Assembly (NCBI GenBank): GCA_030536515.1
Contig: JAUNPV010000014.1
Coordinates: forward strand, 1 to 64,000
DNA: 64,000 bases
Source of the DNA: Eubacteriales bacterium
GTDB taxonomy: Bacteria; Bacillota; Clostridia; Oscillospirales; Oscillospiraceae
Direction of reading: 5' to 3'
Every line of letters starts with the position of its first letter. Positions within the stretch are counted from its first letter, which is position 1. This document shows, piece after piece, positions 47,122 through 56,662 of the stretch. The notes under the pieces were generated by a model. It was given only the letters and a program-made list of their open reading frames with translations. It was not told the DNA's origin and did no database searches. The translations under genes were made by a program, and so were the position numbers.

Positions 47122-49443
47122 ATGCGCTATCATGTTCAGACGGCCCGGGTGATTGAGCTGGCGGCCCAGACGGCCCGGGCGTTGGGCCACAGCTATGTGG
47201 GCTCGGCCCACCTGCTGCTGACGCTGTGCCGGGAGCCGGGAGGCGTGGGCCAGGTGCTGCGGTTTGCCGGGGTGGATGCGGACACCACGGAGGCCATGGC
47301 TCAGCTGCTCTACGGGGCCGGGGTCCCGGACCTGCCGCTGCCCCAGGGGCTGACGGAGGAGGCCCGGGCCATCCTCCGGGGGGCGGCCTGGGAGGCCCGT
47401 CAGCAGAGCTGCCGGGAGATTCAGCCGGTCCATCTGCTGGTGGCCCTGGCACGGCGGGAGGACTGCTCTGCCGGGGAGCTGCTGCGGCTGGGCGGCGTCA
47501 CCGGCCAGGAGCTGTTTAACCAGGCGGTGGAGTATCTTCGTTGGGAGCAGCAGGCTCCCGTTCAGGGAAAGAAGGAGGCGTTCAGTACGAAACTTTTGGA
47601 GCAGTTCAGCGAGGACCTGGTGGCCAAAGCCGCCGCCATGGAGCCGGTCATCGGCCGGGAGCAGGAGATTGACACGGTCATCGGCATCCTCTGCCGGAAG
47701 AATAAGAATAACCCCGCCCTCATCGGCGAGCCGGGGGTGGGCAAGACCGCCATTGCCGAGGGCCTGGCCCAGCGGATGGCCATGGGGGATGTGCCGCCCC
47801 AGCTGAAGGAAAAGCGGCTGGTGAGCCTGAACATGGCAAACCTTGTGGCGGGGACCAAGTACCGGGGAGAATTCGAGGAGCGGCTGCGGGATGTGCTGGC
47901 GGAAATCCGCCGCAGTGGAGATGTGATTCTCTTTGTGGACGAGATGCACACCATTGTGGGGGCCGGGGCGGCGGAGGGGGCCATCGACGCTGCCAACATC
48001 TTCAAGCCTGCCCTGGGCCGGGGGGAGCTGCAAATGCTGGGGGCCACCACCCGGGAGGAATACAGAAGATATATTGAAAAGGATGCCGCTTTGGAGCGGC
48101 GGTTCCGTCCCGTGGCGGTGGAGGAGCCCAGCCCGGAAAACGCTCTGGCGATTTTAAGGGCGCTGAAGCCGGGGCTGGAGCGGCACCACCATCTGCGCAT
48201 CACCGAGGAGGCCCTGAAGGAAAGCGTCCGGCTGTCGGACCGGTATCTGCCGGATTTGTATCTGCCCGACAAGGCCATCGACCTTTTGGACGAGGGGGCC
48301 GCCCGGGCAAGGATGGAGGAGCTGAGCCACGCCCGGGGCGGAGCCGCCCGGAAGGAGCTGGAGCAGGAGCTTCAAGGGGCGGTCCGGGAGCGGAAGTTTG
48401 AAAAGGCCGCCGAGCTTCGGGACAAAATGCAGCACCTGACCCGGCCAGGGGAGGGCCGGAAAAGCCGGGCGGTGTCCGCCCAGGACATTGCCGCCGTGGT
48501 GTCCGCCCGGACGGGAATTCCCGTGGGCAAGCTCTCCGCCGGAGAGCGGGAGCGGCTGCTGGCTCTGGAAACGGCCCTGTCCGCCCACGTGGTGGGCCAG
48601 GAAAAGGCGGTCCGGACCGTGGCCGAGGCGGTGCGCCGGGGCTACTCCGGCATCCGGGACGCAGGGCGGCCCATTGCGTGCCTGCTGTTCACCGGCCCCA
48701 CCGGGGTGGGCAAGACTGAGCTGTGCCGGGCTCTGGCGGAGGAGGTCTACGGAAGCAGAAGCGCCATGATTCGCCTGGACATGACCGAGTATATGGAAAA
48801 GCAGAGCGTGTCCCGGCTGCTGGGGGCCCCTCCCGGCTATGTGGGCTATGAGGAAGGGGGCAAGCTGACCGAGGCGGTCCGCCGCCGGCCCTACTGCCTG
48901 GTGCTGCTGGATGAGCTGGAAAAGGCCCACCCGGATGTGCTGGGCATCCTGCTGCAAATCATGGAGGAGGGGATGCTGACGGATGCCACCGGCCGCCATG
49001 TGAGCTTCCGCAATGCCATTGTGGTGATGACCTCCAACGTAGGCGGCCAAATCCGGGGCCAGGGCCTGGGCTTCTGCGCGGTCGGCCGGGAGGGCCAGGT
49101 GGGCCAGGAGCTGCGCCAGACCTTCAGCCCGGAGTTCCTGGGCCGCCTGGACGAGACCGTCCACTTTGATGGGCTTTCCCGGGAGCACCTGGAGGCCATT
49201 GCGGAAAAATACCTCCGCCAGCTCCAGCAGCGGACCCAGGCCATGGGCACCCAGCTGACCATCGACCGGGAGCTGGGGGCCTTCCTCCTGGAAAAATGCC
49301 CGGGCCAGGACGGGGCCAGACAGCTGCGTCGGCTGGTCCAGCGGGAGGTGGAGGGGCCGCTGTCGCTGTACCTGCTGGGCCTTTCCCGGAAGCCCGCCCG
49401 GCTCCGGCTCCGTTTGGAGGACGGAAAAGTCTCATTTTGCTAG
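47122..49443 (+). CDS. clpC: ATP-dependent Clp protease ATP-binding subunit ClpC
   Basis: Hexameric AAA+ unfoldase that feeds substrates to ClpP. The 773-residue protein has an N-terminal double Clp-N repeat (residues ~5-140), the first AAA+ with GEPGVGKT near 200, a UVR-like middle segment ([16 protein letters not shown] near 425) and the second AAA+ with GPTGVGKTE near 525. An LGF tripeptide near 652 fits the ClpP-docking loop. Length is slightly shorter than B. subtilis ClpC (810). The usual ctsR-mcsA-mcsB neighbours are absent. ATG at 47122 with AAAGGGG. Confidence 0.94.
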   Translation: MRYHVQTARVIELAAQTARALGHSYVGSAHLLLTLCREPGGVGQVLRFAGVDADTTEAMAQLLYGAGVPDLPLPQGLTEEARAILRGAAWEARQQSCREIQPVHLLVALARREDCSAGELLRLGGVTGQELFNQAVEYLRWEQQAPVQGKKEAFSTKLLEQFSEDLVAKAAAMEPVIGREQEIDTVIGILCRKNKNNPALIGEPGVGKTAIAEGLAQRMAMGDVPPQLKEKRLVSLNMANLVAGTKYRGEFEERLRDVLAEIRRSGDVILFVDEMHTIVGAGAAEGAIDAANIFKPALGRGELQMLGATTREEYRRYIEKDAALERRFRPVAVEEPSPENALAILRALKPGLERHHHLRITEEALKESVRLSDRYLPDLYLPDKAIDLLDEGAARARMEELSHARGGAARKELEQELQGAVRERKFEKAAELRDKMQHLTRPGEGRKSRAVSAQDIAAVVSARTGIPVGKLSAGERERLLALETALSAHVVGQEKAVRTVAEAVRRGYSGIRDAGRPIACLLFTGPTGVGKTELCRALAEEVYGSRSAMIRLDMTEYMEKQSVSRLLGAPPGYVGYEEGGKLTEAVRRRPYCLVLLDELEKAHPDVLGILLQIMEEGMLTDATGRHVSFRNAIVVMTSNVGGQIRGQGLGFCAVGREGQVGQELRQTFSPEFLGRLDETVHFDGLSREHLEAIAEKYLRQLQQRTQAMGTQLTIDRELGAFLLEKCPGQDGARQLRRLVQREVEGPLSLYLLGLSRKPARLRLRLEDGKVSFC

Positions 49444-49503
49444 AACGACTGTTCGAAAATACAGAAAAATCGGGATAAAAACGAAAATTCCGGGAGAAAA
49501 AGA

Positions 49504-49535
49504 TTGATTTTTTGTTAAGACAGTAGTATACTGTC
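49504..49535 (+). promoter_or_regulatory. dcw-cluster promoter with overlapping palindrome
   Basis: TTGATT (49504-49509), 17-bp spacer, TATACT (49527-49532). A perfect inverted repeat GACAGTA-N3-TACTGTC (49519-49535) covers the -10 box. Confidence 0.75.
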
Positions 49536-49541
49536 CATAAA

Positions 49542-49577
49542 TGGAGTAAAAGGGCAGTAAAGTGGAGTGAAAGGGAG
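49542..49577 (+). promoter_or_regulatory. MraZ-box-like direct repeats
   Basis: Four G-rich pentamers at ~10-bp spacing, TGGAG (49542), GGGCAG (49552), TGGAG (49563) and GGGAG (49573), between promoter and mraZ. MraZ is known to bind such tandem repeats in its own promoter. The last one doubles as the ribosome-binding site. Confidence 0.65.
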
Positions 49578-49585
49578 GTGAGCGC

Positions 49586-50014
49586 ATGATTGGCAAGTAC
49601 AGCGCCAAGCTGGACGACAAGGGCAGACTCTTTGTCCCCGCCAAGCTGAGACAGGAGCTGGGGGAGACCTTTTTCGTGACCCTGGGTGTCAACTGCGGTC
49701 ACCGCTGCCTCACAATTTACACCGCCCCCGAGTGGCAGCGGCTGTCGGATAACTTTAACGCCCTGAGCATTTCCCAGCGGGCGGGGGCCACCAGCCTGAT
49801 TTTTATGAACGCCGCCGAGTGCGCTCCCGACAAGCAGTTCCGGTTTACCCTGACCCAGTTCCTCACCCAGTACGCCGGCATCCGCCGGGACGTGATGATT
49901 GTGGGCCGGGCCGGTCAGGCGGAAATCTGGGATGCAGAGGAATTTGCCGCCTTTGAGGCGGAGAATCTCAGCCCGGAAAAGCTGCTGGCATCTTTGGAGG
50001 CAATCGGCCTATGA
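49586..50014 (+). CDS. mraZ: Transcriptional regulator MraZ
   Basis: AbrB-like DNA-binding protein that controls the dcw cluster. The 142-residue protein has two SpoVT-AbrB-type motifs: YSAKLDDKGRLFVPAKLRQEL at residues 5-25 and the second near 78-98 (APDKQFRFTLTQFL, where the usual D-x-x-G-R is changed to D-K-Q-F-R). Length is normal (~143). GGGAGGTG precedes the ATG. It overlaps rsmH by ATGA. Direct repeats upstream fit autoregulation. Confidence 0.95.
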   Translation: MIGKYSAKLDDKGRLFVPAKLRQELGETFFVTLGVNCGHRCLTIYTAPEWQRLSDNFNALSISQRAGATSLIFMNAAECAPDKQFRFTLTQFLTQYAGIRRDVMIVGRAGQAEIWDAEEFAAFEAENLSPEKLLASLEAIGL

Positions 50015-50946
50015 GTGAATTTCATCATGTTTCCGTGCTGCTGGACGAGTGCATCCAGGGGCTGAACATCAAGCCCGACGGCATCTATGTGGACGGCACC
50101 CTGGGGGGCGCCGGGCATTCCAGCCACATCGCCGCCAGGCTCACCACCGGCCGCCTCATCGGCATCGACCGGGACCCGGTGGCGCTGCAGGCCGCCGGAG
50201 AGCGGCTTTCCCCCTTTGAAGGCCGGGTGACCCTGGTCCATTCCAATTTCTGTGAGATTGCTTCCGTTTTGAAGGACCTGGGCATTGCCGGGGTGGACGG
50301 CATTCTGCTGGATTTGGGGGTTTCCTCGCCCCAGCTGGACGACGGGGCCAGAGGCTTTTCCTACATGGCTGACGCGCCTCTGGATATGCGCATGAATTCC
50401 GGGGACACCCTGGATGCCGGGACCGTGGTGAACACCTGGTCCTATGAGGAATTAAAGCGGATTTTGTTTGAATACGGCGAGGAGCGCTACGCCCCCCGCA
50501 TTGCCGCCGCCATCTGCGCCCGCCGGGAAACGGCTCCCATCGGGACCACATTGGAGCTGGTGGATGTCATTCGCAGCGCTATGCCGGCGGCGGCCCTTCG
50601 GGAAAAGCAGCATCCGGCCAAGCGGAGCTTTCAGGCCATCCGCATTGCCGTCAACGACGAGCTGAATTCCGTGGCCAAGGTCATGGAGGATGCCGTCCCC
50701 TGCTTAAATCCGGGAGGCCGTCTGGCAGTCATCACCTTCCACTCTTTGGAGGACCGGATTGTGAAAAACGCCATGGCCGCCGCCGCCAGGGGCTGCACCT
50801 GCCCGCCGGAATTCCCGGTGTGCGTGTGCGGAAAGAAGCCCCAGGTCCGCATTCTCACCAGAAAGCCCATTGTCTCCGGCCAGGAGGAGCTGGACCGGAA
50901 CCCCAGAGCCCGCAGCGCCAAGCTGCGCATCTGCGAAAAACTCTGA
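50011..50946 (+). CDS. rsmH: 16S rRNA (cytosine1402-N4)-methyltransferase
   Basis: SAM-dependent methyltransferase (MraW) acting on C1402 together with RsmI, which is also in this window. The 311-residue protein has HVSVLLDECI at residues 6-15, DGTLGGAGHSSHI near 29 (SAM site), LDLGVSSPQLD near 96 and GGRLAVITFHSLEDRIVK near 236. Length is normal. Coupled to mraZ and followed by ftsL. Confidence 0.97.
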   Translation: MSEFHHVSVLLDECIQGLNIKPDGIYVDGTLGGAGHSSHIAARLTTGRLIGIDRDPVALQAAGERLSPFEGRVTLVHSNFCEIASVLKDLGIAGVDGILLDLGVSSPQLDDGARGFSYMADAPLDMRMNSGDTLDAGTVVNTWSYEELKRILFEYGEERYAPRIAAAICARRETAPIGTTLELVDVIRSAMPAAALREKQHPAKRSFQAIRIAVNDELNSVAKVMEDAVPCLNPGGRLAVITFHSLEDRIVKNAMAAAARGCTCPPEFPVCVCGKKPQVRILTRKPIVSGQEELDRNPRARSAKLRICEKL

Positions 50947-50975
50947 TTTGAACCGCCCGGGGAGGGGGAACGACC

Positions 50976-51449
50976 ATGACTCAGAAGCCAAAAATTCAAT
51001 ACGTCGGTCAGTTCTACGTCCACGGCAGCGAGGCCCGGGCGTTGGAGCGGCAGCAGAGAAAGGCCAAGACCAAGCTGCCCCAGGCCAGAGTCCAGCGCAT
51101 CGAGCGGGTTTATGTGGACCCGGTGGCCCTGGTGGGCATTGCCGTGGCGGTGCTGATGCTGGCGGTGATGGTCCTGGGGGCCCTGCGCATCCGGGACGAC
51201 TGGACCCAGTTTGAACGGATGCAGCAGCACGTCTATGAGCTCAAGCAGCAGAATCTGGCCCTGAACCACCAGTACCGGGCCGCCTACGACATGGAGGTCA
51301 TCCGCTCCAAGGCCGTCGGCATGGGCATGGTCCCCCGGGAGGAGGCCCCAACCCGCGCCATCCGTGTGACGGTGCCGGAGCCGGAGGCCGAGGCCACCTG
51401 GCTGGATGATTTGAAATGGTTCCTTGACGGCCTGCTTCCCCGGTCATAA
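50976..51449 (+). CDS. FtsL-like cell division protein
   Basis: A 157-residue bitopic membrane protein in the usual position of ftsL between rsmH and the PBP gene. A basic cytoplasmic N-terminus (residues 1-46, with ERQQRKAKTK), one membrane helix (~48-70) and a short extracytoplasmic coiled coil (FERMQQHVYELKQQNLALNHQ near 80-100) fit FtsL, which bridges FtsQ and the PBP at the septum. Sequence identity in this family is low, so the call leans on context. ATG at 50976. Confidence 0.78.
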   Translation: MTQKPKIQYVGQFYVHGSEARALERQQRKAKTKLPQARVQRIERVYVDPVALVGIAVAVLMLAVMVLGALRIRDDWTQFERMQQHVYELKQQNLALNHQYRAAYDMEVIRSKAVGMGMVPREEAPTRAIRVTVPEPEAEATWLDDLKWFLDGLLPRS

Positions 51450-51485
51450 ATCAGGCACGTCCCCATACAATGCAATAACAGCTGC

Positions 51486-51517
51486 AATGGGCGGCGAGGG
51501 TTTCCCTTGCTGCCCAT
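51486..51517 (+). other. Hairpin in the ftsL-PBP gap
   Basis: TGGGCGGCGAGGG pairs with CCCTTGCTGCCCA (one G-T pair) around a 3-nt loop in the 98-bp gap. There is no T-run after it, so it is more likely an mRNA processing or stability element than a terminator. Confidence 0.45.
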
Positions 51518-51547
51518 TCTCCAAATTGCCGGCAGGGAGGCGTGTGT

Positions 51548-53827
51548 ATGGGAAAAAACGGCGGCTTTGACCGCCTGCGGATGAACACGGGGCAGCACCG
51601 GCGCATTGCGCTGGTGAGCCTGGTGCTGGGGGCGCTGGCCTTTGTGCCCATTGTGTGGCGGCTGTACAGCCTGATGGTGGCGGACTACGACTACTACGCA
51701 GACCTTGCCCTGCGGAACCAGACCCGCACCACCGCCGTCACCGCCCACCGGGGGGATATCTACGACCGGAACATGAATGTGCTGGCCACCTCCGTCAGCG
51801 TGGAAAACGTCTACTTAGACCCCCACGAGCTCAAGCAGTCCAAGGCGGATATCCCGGCCCTTTCCCAGGTGCTGGGGGAGCTGCTGGACCGGGACCCTGA
51901 GTGGATTGCAGAGCAGGCGGCGGATTTAAAGCGCCGCTACAAGCAGGTGGGCGCCCGCATCGACCGGGACACGGCGGCGAAAATCAGAGACTACATCAAT
52001 ACCCACGGAATTTCCGGCATCCATCTGGAGCCTGCCTACCAGCGGACCTATCCCTACAGCACCCTGGCGGCCCAGGTCATCGGCTTTACCAACGCCGGCG
52101 GCGACGGCTCCGAGGGCATCGAGGCCAGCTACGACGGCTACCTCGCCGGAAAGCTGGGCAGGGTTATCACCACCAAGGGCAGCAACGAAATGGATATGCC
52201 CTTTTCCTTTGAAAAATATCTGTCCGCCCGCCAGGGGTGCAGCCTGGTTCTGACCCTGGATGCAGGGGTCCAGGCCTGCCTGGAAAAGCAGATGGCGGCG
52301 GCCATTGCCCGCTATGACGTTCAGAACGGGGCCTTCGGCCTGGTGATGAACTGCAAGACCGGGGAAATCCTCGCCATGGCCACCCTGGGCAGCTACGACC
52401 CCAACGACTACCAGGCCATTCACGACCCCGAGACCGCCGCCCAGCTTGAACAGCTCCAGGGGGAGGCCTACACCAAGGCCCTCAATGAGGCCCGGCTCAA
52501 GCAGTGGCGCAATCGGGTGCTTTCCGACGGCTACGAGCCGGGGTCCACCTTCAAGGTCATGACCATGGCGGCGGCCCTGGACTGCGGGGCCATTGATTTG
52601 AACACCAGCTTCCACTGCGGCGGGGCCGAGCAGATTCCGGGCCGGTCCCAGCTGCTCCACTGCTGGCGTTCCCGGGGCCACGGGGCGGAAAAGACTCCCC
52701 AGGCCCTGCAAAATTCCTGCAACATCGCCTTTGCCCACATCGCCTTAAAGCTGGGGGGAGAGCGGTTTTACGATTACATTCAAAAATTCGGCATTCTGGA
52801 AAAAACCGGCGTGGACCTGGCGGGGGAGAGCAAGGGCGTGTTTTTCGACAGGGCCCTGGTGGTGGACACGGACAAGTGGGGCACCGCCTCCCTGACCTCC
52901 GGCTCCTTCGGCCAGACCTTCAAGGTGACCCCCTTGCAGCTGGTCCGGGCCATTGCCTCGGTGGTCAACGGGGGCAGTCTGCTGGAGCCGTACCTGGTGT
53001 CGGAGATTGTGGATGCAGACGGAAACACGGTGATGAAGGCCGAGCCTACGGTGGTCCGACAGACCATCTCCCCGGAGACCTCCGCCACCATGCGGGAGCT
53101 GATTAAATCCGTGGTCACCGAGGGCACGGCGAAAAACGCCTCTGTGGCCGGCTTTTCCATCGGCGGCAAGACGGGAACCAGCGAGAAAATCGATGTCTTC
53201 GATGAAAACGGCCAGCGGGTCCAGGACAAGATTGTGTCCTTCGTGGGCATCGCCCCCATGGAGGACCCGGAGTACATCGTGCTGGTGGCTCTGGACACCC
53301 CCTCCCGGGAGACCGGCATTTACATCTCCGGCGGCGTTATGGCGGCCCCTACGGTAGGGGCGGTGCTGGGGGACATTCTGCCCTACCTGGGGGTGGAGCG
53401 ATCCTTCCCCGAGGGGGACCCGGCAGGGCAGGAAATTCTCCTGGAGGACATGACAGGCTTGACAGCCGCCGATGCAGAGCGTAAACTGAAGGAGCTGGGC
53501 CTGAAGGCCAGCCTGTCGGGGACGGAGGAAACCGTCACCGGCCAGATTCCGGCGGCGGGGCAGACCGTCCCCGGCGGCAGCGAGGTGCTGCTGTATCTGG
53601 GAGAAACGCCGGACAGCACCCCGGTGAAGGTGCCGGACTTTGGAAAGCTGAACCGCCAGCAGGCATCCGACCTGGCGGGCAGGCTGGGGCTTTCCATCCT
53701 GGTCACCGGCAACGACAGCCTGCTGCCCAGCGTCACGGTCACCCAGCAGGATATCCCAAAGGACACGCTGGTCCCGCCGGGGACCGCCATAACCCTGCAA
53801 TTTACCGACACCACAGCTAAAGACTGA
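51548..53827 (+). CDS. Class B penicillin-binding protein (FtsI/SpoVD type) with PASTA domains
   Basis: Peptidoglycan transpeptidase for septal wall or spore cortex. The 759-residue protein has a membrane helix near residues 20-40, a dimerisation domain (GDIYDRN near 70), then the transpeptidase motifs STFK near 332, SCN near 391 and KTGTS near 540. Two PASTA domains (~628-690 and ~692-755) end the protein, as in SpoVD and Firmicute PBP2x. ATG at 51548 with GGAGG. Lies before murE, the usual ftsI/spoVD place; in Clostridia one gene can serve both roles. Confidence 0.95.
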   Translation: MGKNGGFDRLRMNTGQHRRIALVSLVLGALAFVPIVWRLYSLMVADYDYYADLALRNQTRTTAVTAHRGDIYDRNMNVLATSVSVENVYLDPHELKQSKADIPALSQVLGELLDRDPEWIAEQAADLKRRYKQVGARIDRDTAAKIRDYINTHGISGIHLEPAYQRTYPYSTLAAQVIGFTNAGGDGSEGIEASYDGYLAGKLGRVITTKGSNEMDMPFSFEKYLSARQGCSLVLTLDAGVQACLEKQMAAAIARYDVQNGAFGLVMNCKTGEILAMATLGSYDPNDYQAIHDPETAAQLEQLQGEAYTKALNEARLKQWRNRVLSDGYEPGSTFKVMTMAAALDCGAIDLNTSFHCGGAEQIPGRSQLLHCWRSRGHGAEKTPQALQNSCNIAFAHIALKLGGERFYDYIQKFGILEKTGVDLAGESKGVFFDRALVVDTDKWGTASLTSGSFGQTFKVTPLQLVRAIASVVNGGSLLEPYLVSEIVDADGNTVMKAEPTVVRQTISPETSATMRELIKSVVTEGTAKNASVAGFSIGGKTGTSEKIDVFDENGQRVQDKIVSFVGIAPMEDPEYIVLVALDTPSRETGIYISGGVMAAPTVGAVLGDILPYLGVERSFPEGDPAGQEILLEDMTGLTAADAERKLKELGLKASLSGTEETVTGQIPAAGQTVPGGSEVLLYLGETPDSTPVKVPDFGKLNRQQASDLAGRLGLSILVTGNDSLLPSVTVTQQDIPKDTLVPPGTAITLQFTDTTAKD

Positions 53828-53842
53828 GGAGGACATACATAT

Positions 53843-55303
53843 ATGAAGCTGAAAGAACTGCTGCAAGATATAGAAGTTTTGGAATGCACCGCCGATTTTG
53901 ACTTGGACATCAGCGGCATCTGCTACGATTCCAGGCGGGCGGAGCCGGGGTGCCTGTTTGTGGCGGTGTCCGGCTTTGCCTCGGACGGCAACCGGTTCAT
54001 CCCCATGGCCATGGAAAAGGGAGCCGCCGCCGTGGTCACCGCCCAAAAACCGGAGGGGCAGGTTCCCTACATTCTGGTGCGCTCGGACCGTCTGGCCCTG
54101 GCGATGCTCAGCTGCAATTTCTTCGGCCACCCGGCGAAAGCCATGACCATGATTGGTGTCACCGGCACCAACGGCAAGACCTCCGCCACCATTCTGTTAA
54201 AGCAGCTGCTGGAAAAAAACCTTCACGCCAAGGTGGGCCTCATCGGCACCATGGCCAACTACATTGGAGATGAGGAGGTGCCCACCGAGCGGACCACCCC
54301 GGAGAGCTACGAGCTCCAGGCCCTCTTTGCCCGGATGCGGGATGCCGGGTGCACCCACGTGGTGATGGAGGTGTCCAGCCACGCTCTGACGCTGGAGCGG
54401 GTGGGAGGCGTTCGCTTCGATGTGGCGGCCTTTACCAACCTGACCGAGGACCATCTGGATTTCCACAAAACCATGGATGCCTACTGCGATGCCAAGGCGG
54501 AGCTGTTCCGCCGGTGCGCCGCCGCCGTCATCAACGCCGACGACCCCTACGCCCGGCGGATGCTGGATGCCGCCGCCTGCCCGGTGCTGACCACCTCCGT
54601 TACAAAAGAAGAGGGCCTTCACGCCTCCAATTTGGAGCTTCACGCCGAAGGTATTGCCTTCACCGCCCGGCTGGGCGGCGAGCAGGCCCGGGTGACGCTT
54701 CCCATCCCCGGAAAATTCACCGTCTACAATGCCCTGACGGTGCTGGGCATTGCCAGGACCCTGGGCATTTCCCTGGCAGACAGCGCCGCCGCCCTGGCCC
54801 GCTGCCACGGGGTCAAGGGCCGGGTGGAGGTGGTGCCCACCCCGGGAATGCCCTATTCCATCCTCATCGACTATGCCCACACCCCCGACGGCCTGGAAAA
54901 TGTGCTGTCCTCGGTCCGGGGCTTCTGCAAGGGGCGGCTGATTTCCGTGTTCGGCTGCGGCGGCGACCGGGACCCCATCAAGCGGCCCATTATGGGAAGA
55001 ATCGGCGTGCGCCTGTCGGACATCGCCGTCATCACCTCCGACAATCCCCGGACGGAAAATCCCATGGATATCATCGAGGATATCCTGAAAGGGGTAAAAC
55101 CGGAAGACGGGGAATATATTGCCATGGAAGATCGCCGCAAGGCAATCAGATATGCTATGGACATTGGGAAAAAAGATGATATAATTGTACTTGCAGGAAA
55201 GGGCCATGAGACCTATCAGGACATCGGCGGGCATAAGACCCACCTAGATGAACGGGAGGAGGTAGCAGCCCACCTGCTGGAATTGAGGAACGAGAATGCC
55301 TGA
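53843..55303 (+). CDS. murE: UDP-MurNAc-L-Ala-D-Glu:meso-2,6-diaminopimelate ligase
   Basis: Adds meso-DAP to the peptidoglycan stem peptide. The 486-residue protein has GVTGTNGKTSATIL near residue 104 (ATP site), TNLTEDHLDFH near 198, and DNPRTENP near 398, the DNPR motif selective for meso-DAP rather than lysine. This indicates DAP-type peptidoglycan. AGGAGG before the ATG. Overlaps murF by 8 nt. Confidence 0.97.
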   Translation: MKLKELLQDIEVLECTADFDLDISGICYDSRRAEPGCLFVAVSGFASDGNRFIPMAMEKGAAAVVTAQKPEGQVPYILVRSDRLALAMLSCNFFGHPAKAMTMIGVTGTNGKTSATILLKQLLEKNLHAKVGLIGTMANYIGDEEVPTERTTPESYELQALFARMRDAGCTHVVMEVSSHALTLERVGGVRFDVAAFTNLTEDHLDFHKTMDAYCDAKAELFRRCAAAVINADDPYARRMLDAAACPVLTTSVTKEEGLHASNLELHAEGIAFTARLGGEQARVTLPIPGKFTVYNALTVLGIARTLGISLADSAAALARCHGVKGRVEVVPTPGMPYSILIDYAHTPDGLENVLSSVRGFCKGRLISVFGCGGDRDPIKRPIMGRIGVRLSDIAVITSDNPRTENPMDIIEDILKGVKPEDGEYIAMEDRRKAIRYAMDIGKKDDIIVLAGKGHETYQDIGGHKTHLDEREEVAAHLLELRNENA

Positions 55304-56648
55304 ACTGACCCTTCGACAGGCCGCTGCCTACTGCGGCGGCCGGGTTGATGAAAAATACGCCGACTGCAAAATATGCGGCGCCAACAACGACACCCGGCTG
55401 ATTCAGCCCGGCCAGCTGTTCATCGTGCTGCAAGGAGCCCGGGACGGCCACGACTTCATCCCCATGGCAATGGACCGGGGAGCGGGGGCGGCCCTGTGCA
55501 GCCGGCGGGTGGGGGACTACCCCGCCATCTATGTGGACGACCCCCGGACCGCCCTGGGCCGCATCGCCCGGGAGACCCTGAAGGCCATGGCCCCGAAGGT
55601 GGTGGCCGTCACCGGCTCCGTGGGCAAGTCCACCACCAAGGAGATGATTGCCTCGGTGCTGGAAACCAAATACCGGACAGCCAAAACCCCGGCCAACCAC
55701 AACAACGACATCGGAATGCCCATGGCCATTCTGGGCATGGCGGCGGACACTCAGGCGGCGGTGCTGGAAATGGGCATGAACCACTTCCGGGAAATCGCCT
55801 ACCTGTCGGACATCGCCCGGCCCCAGGTGGGGGTCATCATCAACGTGGGCACCGCCCATCTGGAATTTCTGGGCTCCCGGGCGGGCATCCGCAGGGCGAA
55901 AATGGAAATTACCGAGGGCATGGCCCCCGAGGGAACGCTGCTGCTGAACGGCGACAACGATATGCTGGCCGCACTGGAGGAAAGGCCTGTCCAGTCTTTG
56001 CACTACTTCGGCTGCGGGGAGAACGCCGCCGTCCGGGGCAGTCATGTGGTCCAGACCGAGGGAAGGCTGGCCTTTGACATCACCGCCGGAGGCACCAGCT
56101 TTCCGGTGGAGCTGGCGCTGGAAGGGGAGCACTTTGTCTCCGATGCTCTGGCCGCTGCCGCCGTGGGATTGGCGCTTGGGCTGAGCGCCGAAGAAATTCA
56201 GCGGGGCCTTCGGGCCTTCCGCAACATCTCCGGCCGCCAGGAAACGTACCGGGCGGGGGAATACACCATTATCAACGACTGCTACAATGCAGGCCCGGAA
56301 TCCATGGCCGCCTCGCTGCAGGTGCTGGGGACAAAGAAGGCCCGCCGCCTGGCGGTGCTGGGGGATATGCTGGAGCTGGGGGACTATGCCCCGGCGGCCC
56401 ACGAAAAGGTGGGCAGGCTGGCGGCGAAAAACGCCGACCTGCTGTTCGCCTTCGGCCCCCATGCTGCCGATATGCTGGCGGGCGCGGAAGCCGAGGGAAT
56501 GACCGCCTGCCAGGCCTTTGACAGCCGGCAGGCTCTGGCCGCCGCCTTACGGGCCGCCGCCCTGCCCGGGGACGTGCTGCTGTTCAAGGCCAGCCACGGA
56601 ATGCACCTGGAGCAGGTCATCGGCGCATTTTTGAAACAAGACAGATAA
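55296..56648 (+). CDS. murF: UDP-MurNAc-tripeptide:D-alanyl-D-alanine ligase
   Basis: Adds D-Ala-D-Ala to complete the pentapeptide. The 450-residue protein has VAVTGSVGKSTTKEMIASVL near residue 102 (ATP site), TPANHNNDIGMP near 131, GMNHFREI near 158 and NDCYNAGPESM near 327. Length is normal. The ATG overlaps the end of murE. A short gap to mraY with GGAGG. Confidence 0.97.
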   Translation: MPELTLRQAAAYCGGRVDEKYADCKICGANNDTRLIQPGQLFIVLQGARDGHDFIPMAMDRGAGAALCSRRVGDYPAIYVDDPRTALGRIARETLKAMAPKVVAVTGSVGKSTTKEMIASVLETKYRTAKTPANHNNDIGMPMAILGMAADTQAAVLEMGMNHFREIAYLSDIARPQVGVIINVGTAHLEFLGSRAGIRRAKMEITEGMAPEGTLLLNGDNDMLAALEERPVQSLHYFGCGENAAVRGSHVVQTEGRLAFDITAGGTSFPVELALEGEHFVSDALAAAAVGLALGLSAEEIQRGLRAFRNISGRQETYRAGEYTIINDCYNAGPESMAASLQVLGTKKARRLAVLGDMLELGDYAPAAHEKVGRLAAKNADLLFAFGPHAADMLAGAEAEGMTACQAFDSRQALAAALRAAALPGDVLLFKASHGMHLEQVIGAFLKQDR

Positions 56649-56662
56649 CGGAGGAAGTACAC

